From Natronohydrobacter sp. (lineage in GTDB: Bacteria > Pseudomonadota > Alphaproteobacteria > Rhodobacterales > Rhodobacteraceae): a stretch of 6,612 bases of DNA. The stretch covers positions 1-6,612 of the forward strand of contig SKRP01000016.1 of the NCBI GenBank assembly GCA_007118445.1. Reading direction: 5' to 3'. Position numbers and translations under genes: made by a program. Shown piece by piece: positions 1-6,233 of this stretch. Within the stretch, counting starts at the first letter, position 1, and the number at the start of each line of letters is the position of its first letter. Below the pieces are notes generated by a model that saw only the letters and a list, made by a program, of their open reading frames with translations, did no database searches and was not told the origin of the DNA.

Positions 1-2
1 CG

Positions 3-698
3 GATCTGGCCACGCATTACGCCCTCCCACCCGAGATCACCGCGCAGGGCATTCGCCGCTATGGGTTTCACGGGCTCAGCTATGCCGCGATCACGCGCAG
101 CCTGCCGCAGGTCGCGGGGGCTTTGCCGCAGCGTCTGCTGGCCTGCCATCTGGGCAACGGGGCCTCGCTCTGCGCCATCCGGGACGGGCAGTCGGTGGCC
201 ACGACGATGGGTTATTCCCCGCTCGAAGGGCTGACCATGGGCACGCGCACCGGTAGCATCGACGGCAACGCAGTCCTGCGTCTGGCCGAGGAGCACGGGA
301 TCGACGCAACCCGCCAGCTGCTCAATCATCAATCCGGTCTGCTGGGCCTGTCCGGTCTGAGCGCCGACATGCGCACACTCTCCGAAGCCGGAACCCCGGC
401 CAGCCGCTTCGCCATCGACCATTTCTGCTACTGGGCCGCGCGCCACGCAGGCAGTCTGATCATGGCGATGGGCGGGGTCGATGCTGTGGTTTTCACTGGC
501 GGGATCGGCGAGAATGCCCGCGATGTGCGCGCAGGGATCCTCGCGTATCTTGGCTGGCTGGGCGCTGCGCTGGACCCGGCGCGCAATGCTGCGAATGGCC
601 CGCGCATTGATGCAGGCGAGGGCCGCCTTGCGCTCTGGGTCATCCCGGCAGATGAAGAACGCGAGATCGCGCGCGACATGTCACGCGTGTTGGGATAG
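3..698 (+). CDS. ackA: Acetate kinase, C-terminal part (5' truncated by window edge)
   Basis: Catalyses reversible phosphoryl transfer between ATP and acetate, giving acetyl phosphate, in the cytoplasm. The reading frame is open from the first complete codon at position 3 to the TAG at 696-698 and encodes 231 residues, a bit over half of the roughly 400 expected, so the true start lies upstream of the window. Family motifs appear in the expected order: RRYGFHGLSY (the usual form is YGFHGTSH, with the active-site His kept and Thr and the second His changed), CHLGNGASL (phosphate-binding loop), PLEGLTMGTRTGSID with the catalytic Arg, FTGGIGENA (nucleotide site), and VIPADEEREIARD near the C-terminus. 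It is convergent with the next gene and is not part of the hydrogenase operon. Family identity is very secure. A link to hydrogen metabolism is not implied by the sequence. Confidence 0.95.
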   Translation, partial: DLATHYALPPEITAQGIRRYGFHGLSYAAITRSLPQVAGALPQRLLACHLGNGASLCAIRDGQSVATTMGYSPLEGLTMGTRTGSIDGNAVLRLAEEHGIDATRQLLNHQSGLLGLSGLSADMRTLSEAGTPASRFAIDHFCYWAARHAGSLIMAMGGVDAVVFTGGIGENARDVRAGILAYLGWLGAALDPARNAANGPRIDAGEGRLALWVIPADEEREIARDMSRVLG

Positions 699-735
699 GG
701 CAGCGCCGGGAATGCCGCAATGCTCGGGATGCGCC

Positions 736-753
736 GCGCCAAAGCGCTGTTTC
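736..753 (+). terminator. Weak hairpin possibly ending ackA
   Basis: The 62-base gap between the convergent ackA and the small exported-protein gene holds a 4-bp GCGC/GCGC stem (736-739 and 744-747) with a CAAA loop, followed by TGTTT. The stem is short and the T-run poor, so this is only a candidate; Rho-dependent ending is equally possible. Confidence 0.25.
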
Positions 754-760
754 GGGCGAT

Positions 761-1198
761 TCAGTCCAGAAACTCGAATTGCTGCCTGTCGAGATACTGC
801 GCAAACCCTTCGATCCTTCGGGTCACATCCCGATTGTTCATAAGCTCGACCATCGCGATCCGTCCCAGAGTCTCAAAAGCGAGTTCGAAGCTGTTGCCGC
901 CCTCGCGTACAGCGTCTCTGCTTTCATCACGACAGGCTTCGGCGACAAGATCTGTGAAAACGCCTGCCATTCTCCTGTCAGCATCGTCAAGCACCTCCTG
1001 GGGGGCGGCGATACTCTGCCTGACATTGGGATGCGAAATGATGGCATGGGCAATCCATTGCGCGAGCGCAAGCCGTTGCCCGCCGGTGCTGGATTGAACC
1101 AGACAATCGCCAAGACGCGCAGACGCGGTTTGTGCGCCAAGCTGTGGGGGCGCGGATACCATCATCGCCATCGCCATCACCGGGAAAGAGAATTTCAT
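761..1198 (-). CDS. Small exported protein of unknown function
   Basis: Encodes 145 residues if translated from the ATG at 1198, which I prefer because the N-terminus then becomes a typical Sec signal peptide: MKF, a hydrophobic Met/Ala/Val-rich core (residues 4-16), and a likely cleavage site around LGA-Q (residues 20-24). A GGGGGG run about 9 bases upstream of this ATG could serve as ribosome binding site; an in-frame GTG at 1228 would add 10 residues that spoil the signal. The mature part, about 120 residues, looks mainly helical and has just two cysteines (C32 and C89), which could form a disulfide in the periplasm. The stretch CLVQSSTGGQRLALAQWI resembles small uncharacterised secreted proteobacterial proteins I have seen before, but I cannot name a family. 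It follows hypE on the same strand after a 134-base gap with a possible terminator, so it is probably a separate unit rather than a hydrogenase gene. Confidence 0.75.
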   Translation of the reverse strand: MKFSFPVMAMAMMVSAPPQLGAQTASARLGDCLVQSSTGGQRLALAQWIAHAIISHPNVRQSIAAPQEVLDDADRRMAGVFTDLVAEACRDESRDAVREGGNSFELAFETLGRIAMVELMNNRDVTRRIEGFAQYLDRQQFEFLD

Positions 1199-1232
1199 GG
1201 CAGCCAGCCCCCCGTTATTGAAACCCACAATC

Positions 1233-1262
1233 AGGCTAGGTCGGTTTGCGCCTGCCAGGCAA
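1233..1262 (-). promoter_or_regulatory. Possible promoter for the small exported-protein gene
   Basis: On the minus strand TTGCCT (1257-1262) and TAGCCT (1233-1238), separated by 18 bases, loosely resemble -35 and -10 boxes and lie 34 bases or more before the ATG at 1198. The imperfect palindrome GCCTGGCAGGC (1250-1260) overlaps the spacer. Matches are weak and the call rests mainly on position. Confidence 0.2.
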
Positions 1263-1282
1263 GAAAAAAACCCTGTTGGGTC
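1262..1282 (-). terminator. Candidate terminator of the hyp operon
   Basis: About 50 bases after the hypE stop, the minus strand reads ACCC-AACA-GGGT (1281 to 1270), directly followed by a run of T (1269-1264). The stem is only 4 bp (5 with a G-T pair), but the T-run stands out in otherwise GC-rich DNA and the place, just after the last hyp gene and before an unrelated gene, is right. Strength is doubtful, so some read-through into the next gene is possible. Confidence 0.4.
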
Positions 1283-1332
1283 ATCTCATCTCCGGCCCGC
1301 TGCCCGCGGCCTGAAACGACGGCCCTTGCCGC

Positions 1333-2355
1333 TCAGCAAATCCGTGGCAACTGATCGCCCACCAGCATATCCACGATCCGGGTGCCGCCCAGCGCGCTCT
1401 GCATCCGCACCTGGCCCGGATGCTCTGCCGTTGCCATCCCGATCAGCACCGCCCCGGCGCTTTCAGGAAGGCCGGACAGCGCGTCCAGAACGGCCTGCGC
1501 CTGTGCTTCGGGCACGAAGAGCACCAGCCGGCCCTCATTCGCCAGATACAGCGGATCCAGCCCCAGAATCTCGCACAGACCCCGCACTTCGGGCCGCAGC
1601 GGCAGGGCGGCTTCCTGCAGCAACATGCCAAGCCCGGCGTCCTGCGCCATCTCATTGAGCGCCGAGGCCAGCCCGCCCCGCGTGCAATCGCGCGCCGCCC
1701 GCAGATCCGGGGTGGCGGCACGCGCAGCGTCCATCACCCGATGCAGCGAGGCAGAATCCGTCTGCAGCGTGGTTTCCAGCGCGAATTCGCCGCGCGCGGC
1801 CATGATCGCAGCCCCGTGATCGCCCAGCGTGCCATTGACGATGATCGCATCGCCTGCGCGGATACGGGTTGCGCCCGGATCACAGCCCGGCGGGATCACT
1901 CCGATCCCCGATGTGGTGATGAACACGCCATCGGCGGCTCCACGCTCCACAACCTTGGTGTCCCCCGTGACGATGCGCACCCCTGCCGCTTCGGCCTCGC
2001 GCGCCATGCTGGCCACGATCCGGCGCAGAAGCGCGATCTCGGTGCCTTCCTCGATGATGAACGCGGCTGACAGCCACAGGGGCCGCGCGCCCCCCACCGC
2101 CAGATCATTGATCGTGCCGCAAACCGCGATCTTGCCGATATCGCCGCCCGGAAACTCCATCGGTGCCACGACATAGCCATCCGTGGTGAAGGCCAGCCGT
2201 GCCCCCGGCGCCTGCAGCGCGGCTTCCATCAGCCGCGCCTGATCCTCCATGCCGGGGGGCTGAAAGACGGAGGTGAACACCTCGTCAATCAGATCGCGCA
2301 TCGCGCGCCCGCCGCCCCCATGCGCCATGGTCACATGGCTGTCGCGCAGTGCCAT
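1333..2355 (-). CDS. hypE: Hydrogenase maturation protein HypE (thiocarbamate dehydratase)
   Basis: HypE receives a carbamoyl group from HypF on its C-terminal cysteine and dehydrates it with ATP to a thiocyanate, the source of the cyanide ligands of the [NiFe] active site; it then docks to HypC-HypD. The product is 340 residues, the usual length. Seen in the sequence: the N-terminal HGGGG loop (residues 12-16), FTTDGYVV (57-63), a PurM/SelD-like ATP-binding core with GTINDLAVGGARP (80-92) and GDTKVV (131-136), DCTRGGLASALNE (223-235), LANEGRL (271-277), and the diagnostic C-terminus LPRIC ending in the acceptor Cys340. The ATG at 2355 is chosen because it gives the family N-terminus and has AGAGG 5 bases upstream; the frame is open further up but that part overlaps hypD. 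It is the last gene of the operon, 49 bases after hypD. Confidence 0.97.
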   Translation of the reverse strand: MALRDSHVTMAHGGGGRAMRDLIDEVFTSVFQPPGMEDQARLMEAALQAPGARLAFTTDGYVVAPMEFPGGDIGKIAVCGTINDLAVGGARPLWLSAAFIIEEGTEIALLRRIVASMAREAEAAGVRIVTGDTKVVERGAADGVFITTSGIGVIPPGCDPGATRIRAGDAIIVNGTLGDHGAAIMAARGEFALETTLQTDSASLHRVMDAARAATPDLRAARDCTRGGLASALNEMAQDAGLGMLLQEAALPLRPEVRGLCEILGLDPLYLANEGRLVLFVPEAQAQAVLDALSGLPESAGAVLIGMATAEHPGQVRMQSALGGTRIVDMLVGDQLPRIC

Positions 2356-2360
2356 CCCAG

Positions 2361-2365
2361 CCTCT
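2361..2365 (-). promoter_or_regulatory. Ribosome binding site of hypE
   Basis: AGAGG on the minus strand, 5 bases before the ATG at 2355. It supports this start over in-frame starts further upstream within the hypD end, and it adjoins the AT-rich motif at 2364-2385. Confidence 0.7.
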
Positions 2366-2385
2366 TCATCTTGCCAAAAATACTC
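2364..2385 (-). repeat. AT-rich intergenic motif, likely a dispersed Rhodobacteraceae element
   Basis: The 49-base hypD-hypE gap contains a 22-base stretch reading GAGTATTTTTGGCAAGATG followed by AAG on the minus strand. It is strikingly AT-rich against the surrounding GC-rich coding sequence. From memory, very similar strings (GAGTATTTTTGG-A/C-AAGATGAAG) recur between genes in many Rhodobacteraceae genomes. Only one copy is in this window, so the repeat nature cannot be shown here. It ends where the hypE ribosome binding site begins. Confidence 0.45.
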
Positions 2386-2404
2386 AAATACGACCTCTCG
2401 GCCC

Positions 2405-3544
2405 TCACGCCGCGGCCCCGCGCGCGCCACCATACTGCCAATAAGCCGCGCAGGCCCCTTCGGAACTGACCATGAGCGCACCCAAAGGCGTCTCAGGCGT
2501 GCAGCCCGTGCCATATTGCGGGCAGGCCGTGGGCTTGATCCGCCCGGTCATCACCGCGCCGCAGGCGCAGCCCTCGGGTTCAGGCACATGGCGCGGACCT
2601 GCCGCGCCGTAGCCCACACCGAATTTCGCTTCAGCATCAAAACCGGCATAGTCAGGCCGGATGCGCAGCCCGCTCGCGTCGATCTCGCCCAGACCCCGCC
2701 ACTCAAACGAGGGGCGGCGCTCATACACATCGGCAATCGCGGCAAGCGAGGCGGGGTTGCCATGTTCCGGCACCACGCGGGCATATTGGTTTTCAACCTC
2801 GGCCCGCCCCTCGGCCACCTGCCGCAGCACCATCGCCACGGATTGCAGCAGATCAATCGGTTCAAACCCTGCCACGACAATCGGCTTGCCGAATTCTTGG
2901 GCGATGAAATCATAGGGGTGTGTGCCGATCACCATGCTGACATGGCCCGGCCCGATGAAGCCGTCGAGTGTCATATGCGGGTCTCCCAGCAGCGCGCGGA
3001 TGGGTTCGGGCACCGTGATATGGTTGCAGAACACGCTGAAATTCTTCAGCCCCTCGCGGGCAGCGGCTTGTATGGCGAAGGCGGTCGAGGGGGTGGTGGT
3101 TTCAAACCCCAGCCCGAAGAACACGACCTCACGTTCCGGGTTGCGTCGCGCGATTTCCAGCGCGTCGAGTGGCGAATAGACCATGCGGATATCAGCCCCG
3201 CGCGCTTTCGCCTGCATCAGTGACCCGCGCGTGCCCGGAACGCGCATCGCATCGCCGAAAGTGGTGAAGATCACGCCCTCGCGCTCGGCAATCTCGATAC
3301 ATTCATCGACGCGCGACATGGGCAGCACGCAGACCGGGCAGCCGGGGCCGTGGATGAATTCGATCCCCTCATGCACCAGCTTGTCTAGGCCGAAGCGGAA
3401 AATTGCATGGGTATGGCCGCCGCAGATTTCCATGATATGCACAGGCTTTTCGCGGGTTGCGCCGATCTGGTCGCACAGCCGCGCGATCTCCGCCAGCAGA
3501 GCCTTGGCCAGTGCGGGATCGCGGAATTCGGTGACGTGTTTCAT
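2405..3544 (-). CDS. hypD: Hydrogenase maturation protein HypD (Fe-S scaffold for Fe(CN)2CO assembly)
   Basis: HypD forms a cytoplasmic complex with HypC on which the Fe(CN)2CO moiety of [NiFe] hydrogenases is assembled; it accepts cyanide from HypE and carries a 4Fe-4S cluster. The 379-residue product is full length. Visible motifs: EICGGHTHAIFRFG (residues 39-52, with Cys41), GPGCPVCVLP (67-75, Cys69 and Cys72 as the redox/iron-binding pair), GFETTTPSTA (146-155), and a C-terminal cysteine cluster (Cys326, Cys328, Cys341, Cys348, Cys365) within CACG, PTACPQYGTGCTP and the conserved MVSSEGACAAY, which includes the Fe-S ligands. The ATG at 3544 overlaps the hypC stop as ATGA, and GGAGGG stands 6 bases upstream, so translation is probably coupled to hypC, giving matched amounts of the two partners. 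Confidence 0.98.
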   Translation of the reverse strand: MKHVTEFRDPALAKALLAEIARLCDQIGATREKPVHIMEICGGHTHAIFRFGLDKLVHEGIEFIHGPGCPVCVLPMSRVDECIEIAEREGVIFTTFGDAMRVPGTRGSLMQAKARGADIRMVYSPLDALEIARRNPEREVVFFGLGFETTTPSTAFAIQAAAREGLKNFSVFCNHITVPEPIRALLGDPHMTLDGFIGPGHVSMVIGTHPYDFIAQEFGKPIVVAGFEPIDLLQSVAMVLRQVAEGRAEVENQYARVVPEHGNPASLAAIADVYERRPSFEWRGLGEIDASGLRIRPDYAGFDAEAKFGVGYGAAGPRHVPEPEGCACGAVMTGRIKPTACPQYGTGCTPETPLGALMVSSEGACAAYWQYGGARGAAA

Positions 3545-3831
3545 TGCGTGCCCTCCAGCGCCTTTTGCCCCTCGGCCATGGCCTCCAGCGTTTCCTGCGC
3601 CTCGCCCAGATCGCGCAGGGCGTCCAATGTGCGCGCGGCCTCATCCTCGTCGATGATCGCCATGGCGAAACCCACATGGATCAGCGCCCAATGCCCGACC
3701 AGTTCCGCCAGCGGGCGGTCGGCGACAGGGGCAAGCGAGACTTCGCGCCGCACGCCCGAGACATCGGCCATGGCCATGAGCCGCGCCTCATCGGTGATGG
3801 CCGTGATCTGGCCGGGGATGCCTAGGCACAT
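3541..3831 (-). CDS. hypC: Hydrogenase maturation chaperone HypC
   Basis: HypC is a small chaperone that binds the iron moiety with HypD and carries it to the hydrogenase large-subunit precursor. The product has 96 residues, slightly longer than the common 75-90. It begins with MCLGIPGQI, where Cys2 is exposed after removal of Met1 and is essential in the family, and keeps IHVGFAMAIIDEDEA with the conserved His52. The last 25 or so residues form an Ala/Glu/Leu-rich predicted helix. The paralogue HupF/HoxL also starts with a Cys2 motif, but direct coupling to hypD argues for HypC. The start is only 3 bases after the hupR stop, and its strong ribosome binding site lies inside the last hupR codons; the stop overlaps the hypD start as ATGA. 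Confidence 0.95.
   Translation of the reverse strand: MCLGIPGQITAITDEARLMAMADVSGVRREVSLAPVADRPLAELVGHWALIHVGFAMAIIDEDEAARTLDALRDLGEAQETLEAMAEGQKALEGTQ
3551..3556 (-). promoter_or_regulatory. Ribosome binding site of hypD inside hypC
   Basis: GGAGGG on the minus strand, within the final hypC codons and 6 bases before the hypD ATG. Together with the ATGA overlap it fixes the hypD start. Confidence 0.75.
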
Positions 3832-3834
3832 GGG

Positions 3835-5319
3835 TTACTCCTCCTCTTCCGTGGCGGTTGCGCCGCTTGGGTCGTCAATGCCGTAGCGGTCGATCTTGGC
3901 GCGCAGGCCGACGCGGCTCAGGCCCAGTTCGGCAGCGGCGCGGCTCTTGTTCCAGCGGTGGCGGGTGAGCGTCTCGCGCAGGATGCGCATTTCCACCAGT
4001 TCCACCCGGTCTTTCAGCGTGCCTTCGCGGGTCAGGATCGGCTCCAGCGCGCGGTCGGCGCCGTCCTCGCTGGGGTCGGCTTGCAGGATGTGGCGCGAGA
4101 TCAGATCGGCGCCCAGCATCGCGTCTTGTGCGAAGATCAGCATGCGCGTGACCTCATTCTCCAATTCGCGCAGATTACCGGGCCAGTCGTAGTTTTCCAG
4201 AAAGCCCAAGGCCACATCATCAAAGCCGCGCACCTGTTTGCCATGCAGGCTGGCGGCGTCGAACAGGCAGGCGGTGGCCAGAATGGCCACATCGCCGCGC
4301 CGACCGCGCAAGGGGGGAACCGTGATCTCACCCGCCGAGATCGCGTAACCCAGATCGGCGCGCAACTGCCCTTCGGCCATCAGCGCGCGCAGATCGCCGG
4401 TCAGCCCGCAGATCAGGCGCAGGTTGGTCCGGATGGCTTCATGCCCGCCCAAGGGCTGAAACGCGCCTTCGCGCAGCACGCGCATCAGCGCCATCTGCAT
4501 TTTCGCGCTCAGGCTTTCCACACCGCCCAAGTAAAGCGTGCCGCGATCGGCTTTCTGCAACAGCCCGATGCGATTGGTGGCAAGCCCCGCGACAGCGCCC
4601 CGCCTTGCGCCGAAAAGCTCCAGTTCCAGCAGATCATCGGACAACCCTGCACAGTTCAGCGCCAGAAACGGCTTTTCCGCCCGGAGCGAGGCGTGATGCA
4701 TCGCGCGCGCAAGCTCTTGCTTGCCAGTGCCGGCCTCGCCTGACAGCAGCACTGGCACGTCGAAACTGGCATATTGGCGGGCCATGTCCACAACCGCGTT
4801 CATCCGTGATTGCGGGCTGCGCAGGATCGCGTCAAAGCCCTGCCGGTCCCGCAGGTCGCGGCGGCGTTTTTCCAGCTTGGTTTCCGTGGTCGTGCCCAGA
4901 TGCTTCATTTCCAGCGACAGGCGTTCATGTTCGCGCGTCATGGAAAACAACGCCGCCGCATTGCGCGCCGCCATCAGCAGCTGGTCCGGGTGCCAGGGTT
5001 TTGTCAGGAACTGATAGATTCCCGCGGCATTGATTGCATCGGCCATATCGCCGGGGTCAGTGTAGCCGGTGATGATGATGCGCACGATTTCGGGCCAGCT
5101 TTCGCGCACTTCGGTCAGGAATTGCACGCCGGTCCGCCCCGGCATGCGCTGGTCGCAGAAAATCACCTGCACCCATTCGTCGCGCAAGAGTGCCATCGCG
5201 GCATCGGCGCTTTCGGCGGTCAGCACCTCGAAATCATCTTCCAGCGCCATGCGCATCGAGGCCAGCGAATGCGGCTCGTCATCGACCAGCAGGATCGCGG
5301 GGCGCGCGGAACGGGTCAT
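3835..5319 (-). CDS. hupR: HupR-type hydrogenase response regulator with degenerate AAA+ domain
   Basis: Two-component regulator of the NtrC type that, in relatives, controls transcription of the uptake hydrogenase structural genes and is paired with kinase HupT and the H2-sensing hydrogenase HupUV (none present here). The 494-residue protein, close to the roughly 490 of R. capsulatus HupR, has a receiver domain (residues 7-122: acidic Asp13/Asp14, phosphoacceptor Asp56, Thr84, Lys107), a linker helix (123-165), an AAA+ domain (about 170-415) and a Fis-type helix-turn-helix (about 436-481). The AAA+ part keeps Walker A GEAGTGK (194-200) and WPGNLREL (379-386) but has GAVAGL (241-246) for GAFTGA, TLYLGG (261-266) with Gly-Gly for the Walker B Asp-Glu, and Ala326 for the second arginine of the FRxDLxxRL finger. 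ATP hydrolysis and sigma-54 contact are therefore doubtful. The ATG at 5319 overlaps the hypB stop as ATGA and lacks a good ribosome binding site, so expression probably depends on coupling to hypB. HoxA is the equivalent name in other genera. Confidence 0.93.
   Translation of the reverse strand: MTRSARPAILLVDDEPHSLASMRMALEDDFEVLTAESADAAMALLRDEWVQVIFCDQRMPGRTGVQFLTEVRESWPEIVRIIITGYTDPGDMADAINAAGIYQFLTKPWHPDQLLMAARNAAALFSMTREHERLSLEMKHLGTTTETKLEKRRRDLRDRQGFDAILRSPQSRMNAVVDMARQYASFDVPVLLSGEAGTGKQELARAMHHASLRAEKPFLALNCAGLSDDLLELELFGARRGAVAGLATNRIGLLQKADRGTLYLGGVESLSAKMQMALMRVLREGAFQPLGGHEAIRTNLRLICGLTGDLRALMAEGQLRADLGYAISAGEITVPPLRGRRGDVAILATACLFDAASLHGKQVRGFDDVALGFLENYDWPGNLRELENEVTRMLIFAQDAMLGADLISRHILQADPSEDGADRALEPILTREGTLKDRVELVEMRILRETLTRHRWNKSRAAAELGLSRVGLRAKIDRYGIDDPSGATATEEEE
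3838..3849 (-). promoter_or_regulatory. Ribosome binding site of hypC encoded by the HupR Glu tail
   Basis: GAAGAGGAGGAG on the minus strand is both the four-Glu C-terminus of HupR and a near-perfect Shine-Dalgarno run, ending 6 bases before the hypC ATG. It supports the start at 3831. Confidence 0.8.
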
Positions 5320-6233
5320 GGCCGGGCTTTCGACGCTAGCCCGGTGCGCAGCCAATCACACCAGGCGTCCATCCCCTCACCCGTGCGGGCCGAGACGCGC
5401 AGCACGGTAATGTCGGGGTTGATGCGCTTGAGATTGGCCTCATAAGCGTCAAGATCGGCATCGCAATGCGGGGCAAGGTCGATCTTGTTCAGGATCGCGA
5501 GCTTGGCGGCGGTGAACATATCGGGGTATTTCAGCGGCTTGTCCTCGCCCTCGGTCACGGACAGGATCGCGACCTTGGCATCCTCGCCCAGATCAAACGC
5601 CGCAGGGCAGACCAGATTGCCGACATTTTCGATGAACAACAGGCTTTGCGGGGCAAGGCGCAGGTCATCCATTGCATGGCCCACCATATGCCCGTCCAGA
5701 TGGCAGCCCTTGCCCGTGTTGACCTGCACCGCCCGCGCGCCCGTCGCGCGGATGCGGTCGGCGTCATTGCTGGTTTGCTGGTCGCCTTCGATCACCGCCA
5801 AGGGCTGATCGCCAAGGGCTTCGATGGTTTTGCACAGAAGCGTCGTCTTGCCCGAACCGGGCGAAGAGACGAGGTTCACGGCAAAGGTATCCAGCGCCGC
5901 CAATACGCGCCGGTTTGACGCGGCATAGGCGTTGTTCTTGGCCAGAATATCGGTTTCGATCTGGATCAGGCGGGCTTGCGACAGGCCCGGCACCGAGACC
6001 CCGGCCGCGCCTTCGCCATAATGGTGGTGGTGATCGTGGTCGTGATCCGCGCCGTGGGAATGGGCGTGGTCATCGTCGCCATGCGTGTGATCATGGTCAT
6101 GGCTGTGGCTGTGCGCATGGGGGTGGGAATGGGTCAGATCCCCGTGGCTATGCGTGTGGTCATGCGCATGGCTGTGGGCATGGGTCTGGCCGTCGATCTT
6201 CGGCCCGGAACTGCATCCGCAAACAGTGCACAT
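5316..6233 (-). CDS. hypB: Hydrogenase nickel-incorporation GTPase HypB, His-rich
   Basis: SIMIBI-class GTPase that, with HypA, inserts nickel into the hydrogenase large subunit. The product has 305 residues. It starts MCTVCGC (Cys2, Cys5, Cys7: the CxxCGC high-affinity nickel motif found in E. coli HypB), followed by a tract with 25 His among residues 18-71, a feature of HypB proteins that also store nickel. The G domain carries the P-loop SSPGSGKTT (123-131), EGDQQT (149-154), the metal site GCHLDGH (176-182, Cys177 and His178) and ENVGNLVCP (202-210, Cys209), the base-recognition motif NKID (249-252) and SARTGEG (281-287). The ATG at 6233 is chosen because it gives the CxxCGC N-terminus and is preceded by GGAGGT at 6 bases; the frame is open upstream but there overlaps hypA. 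The start shares one base with the hypA stop (TGATG) and the stop overlaps the hupR start. Confidence 0.98.
   Translation of the reverse strand: MCTVCGCSSGPKIDGQTHAHSHAHDHTHSHGDLTHSHPHAHSHSHDHDHTHGDDDHAHSHGADHDHDHHHHYGEGAAGVSVPGLSQARLIQIETDILAKNNAYAASNRRVLAALDTFAVNLVSSPGSGKTTLLCKTIEALGDQPLAVIEGDQQTSNDADRIRATGARAVQVNTGKGCHLDGHMVGHAMDDLRLAPQSLLFIENVGNLVCPAAFDLGEDAKVAILSVTEGEDKPLKYPDMFTAAKLAILNKIDLAPHCDADLDAYEANLKRINPDITVLRVSARTGEGMDAWCDWLRTGLASKARP
6021..6182 (-). repeat. Histidine-codon tract in hypB
   Basis: Low-complexity coding DNA built from alternating CAT/CAC codons with Ser, Ala, Asp, Thr or Gly codons, specifying 25 His in 54 residues. The near-repetitive structure makes it prone to length change between strains. 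On the other strand it reads as a spurious Met/Val-rich frame. Confidence 0.85.

Noticed and set aside
779..1354. 191-residue plus-strand frame opposite the small exported-protein gene
   Set aside because: It runs through the intergenic gap into hypE and shows no domain; the minus-strand frame has a clear signal peptide and better start.
2356..2514. N-terminally extended HypE starting at 2514
   Set aside because: The extra 53 residues overlap hypD and the intergenic motif, and HypE proteins start close to the HGGGG loop.
2273..3223. 316-residue plus-strand frame opposite hypD and hypE
   Set aside because: It is antisense to two genes with full family motifs, has no recognisable domain, and is the usual open shadow of GC-rich coding DNA.
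4752..4775. TGGCACG resembling a sigma-54 -24 element
   Set aside because: There is no TTGC-type -12 element at the right spacing, and it lies inside hupR coding sequence on the opposite strand.
5320..5355. HupR starting at 5355
   Set aside because: It would lengthen the overlap with hypB by 36 bases and put 12 extra residues before the receiver domain; ATGA coupling at 5319 is more natural.
3958..5445. Long plus-strand frames opposite hupR
   Set aside because: Gln/Ala/Arg-rich antisense shadows of a certain gene; no motif or good start signal.
6021..6182. CRISPR-like or tandem repeat array
   Set aside because: The periodicity is that of His-X codons without regular repeat-spacer units.
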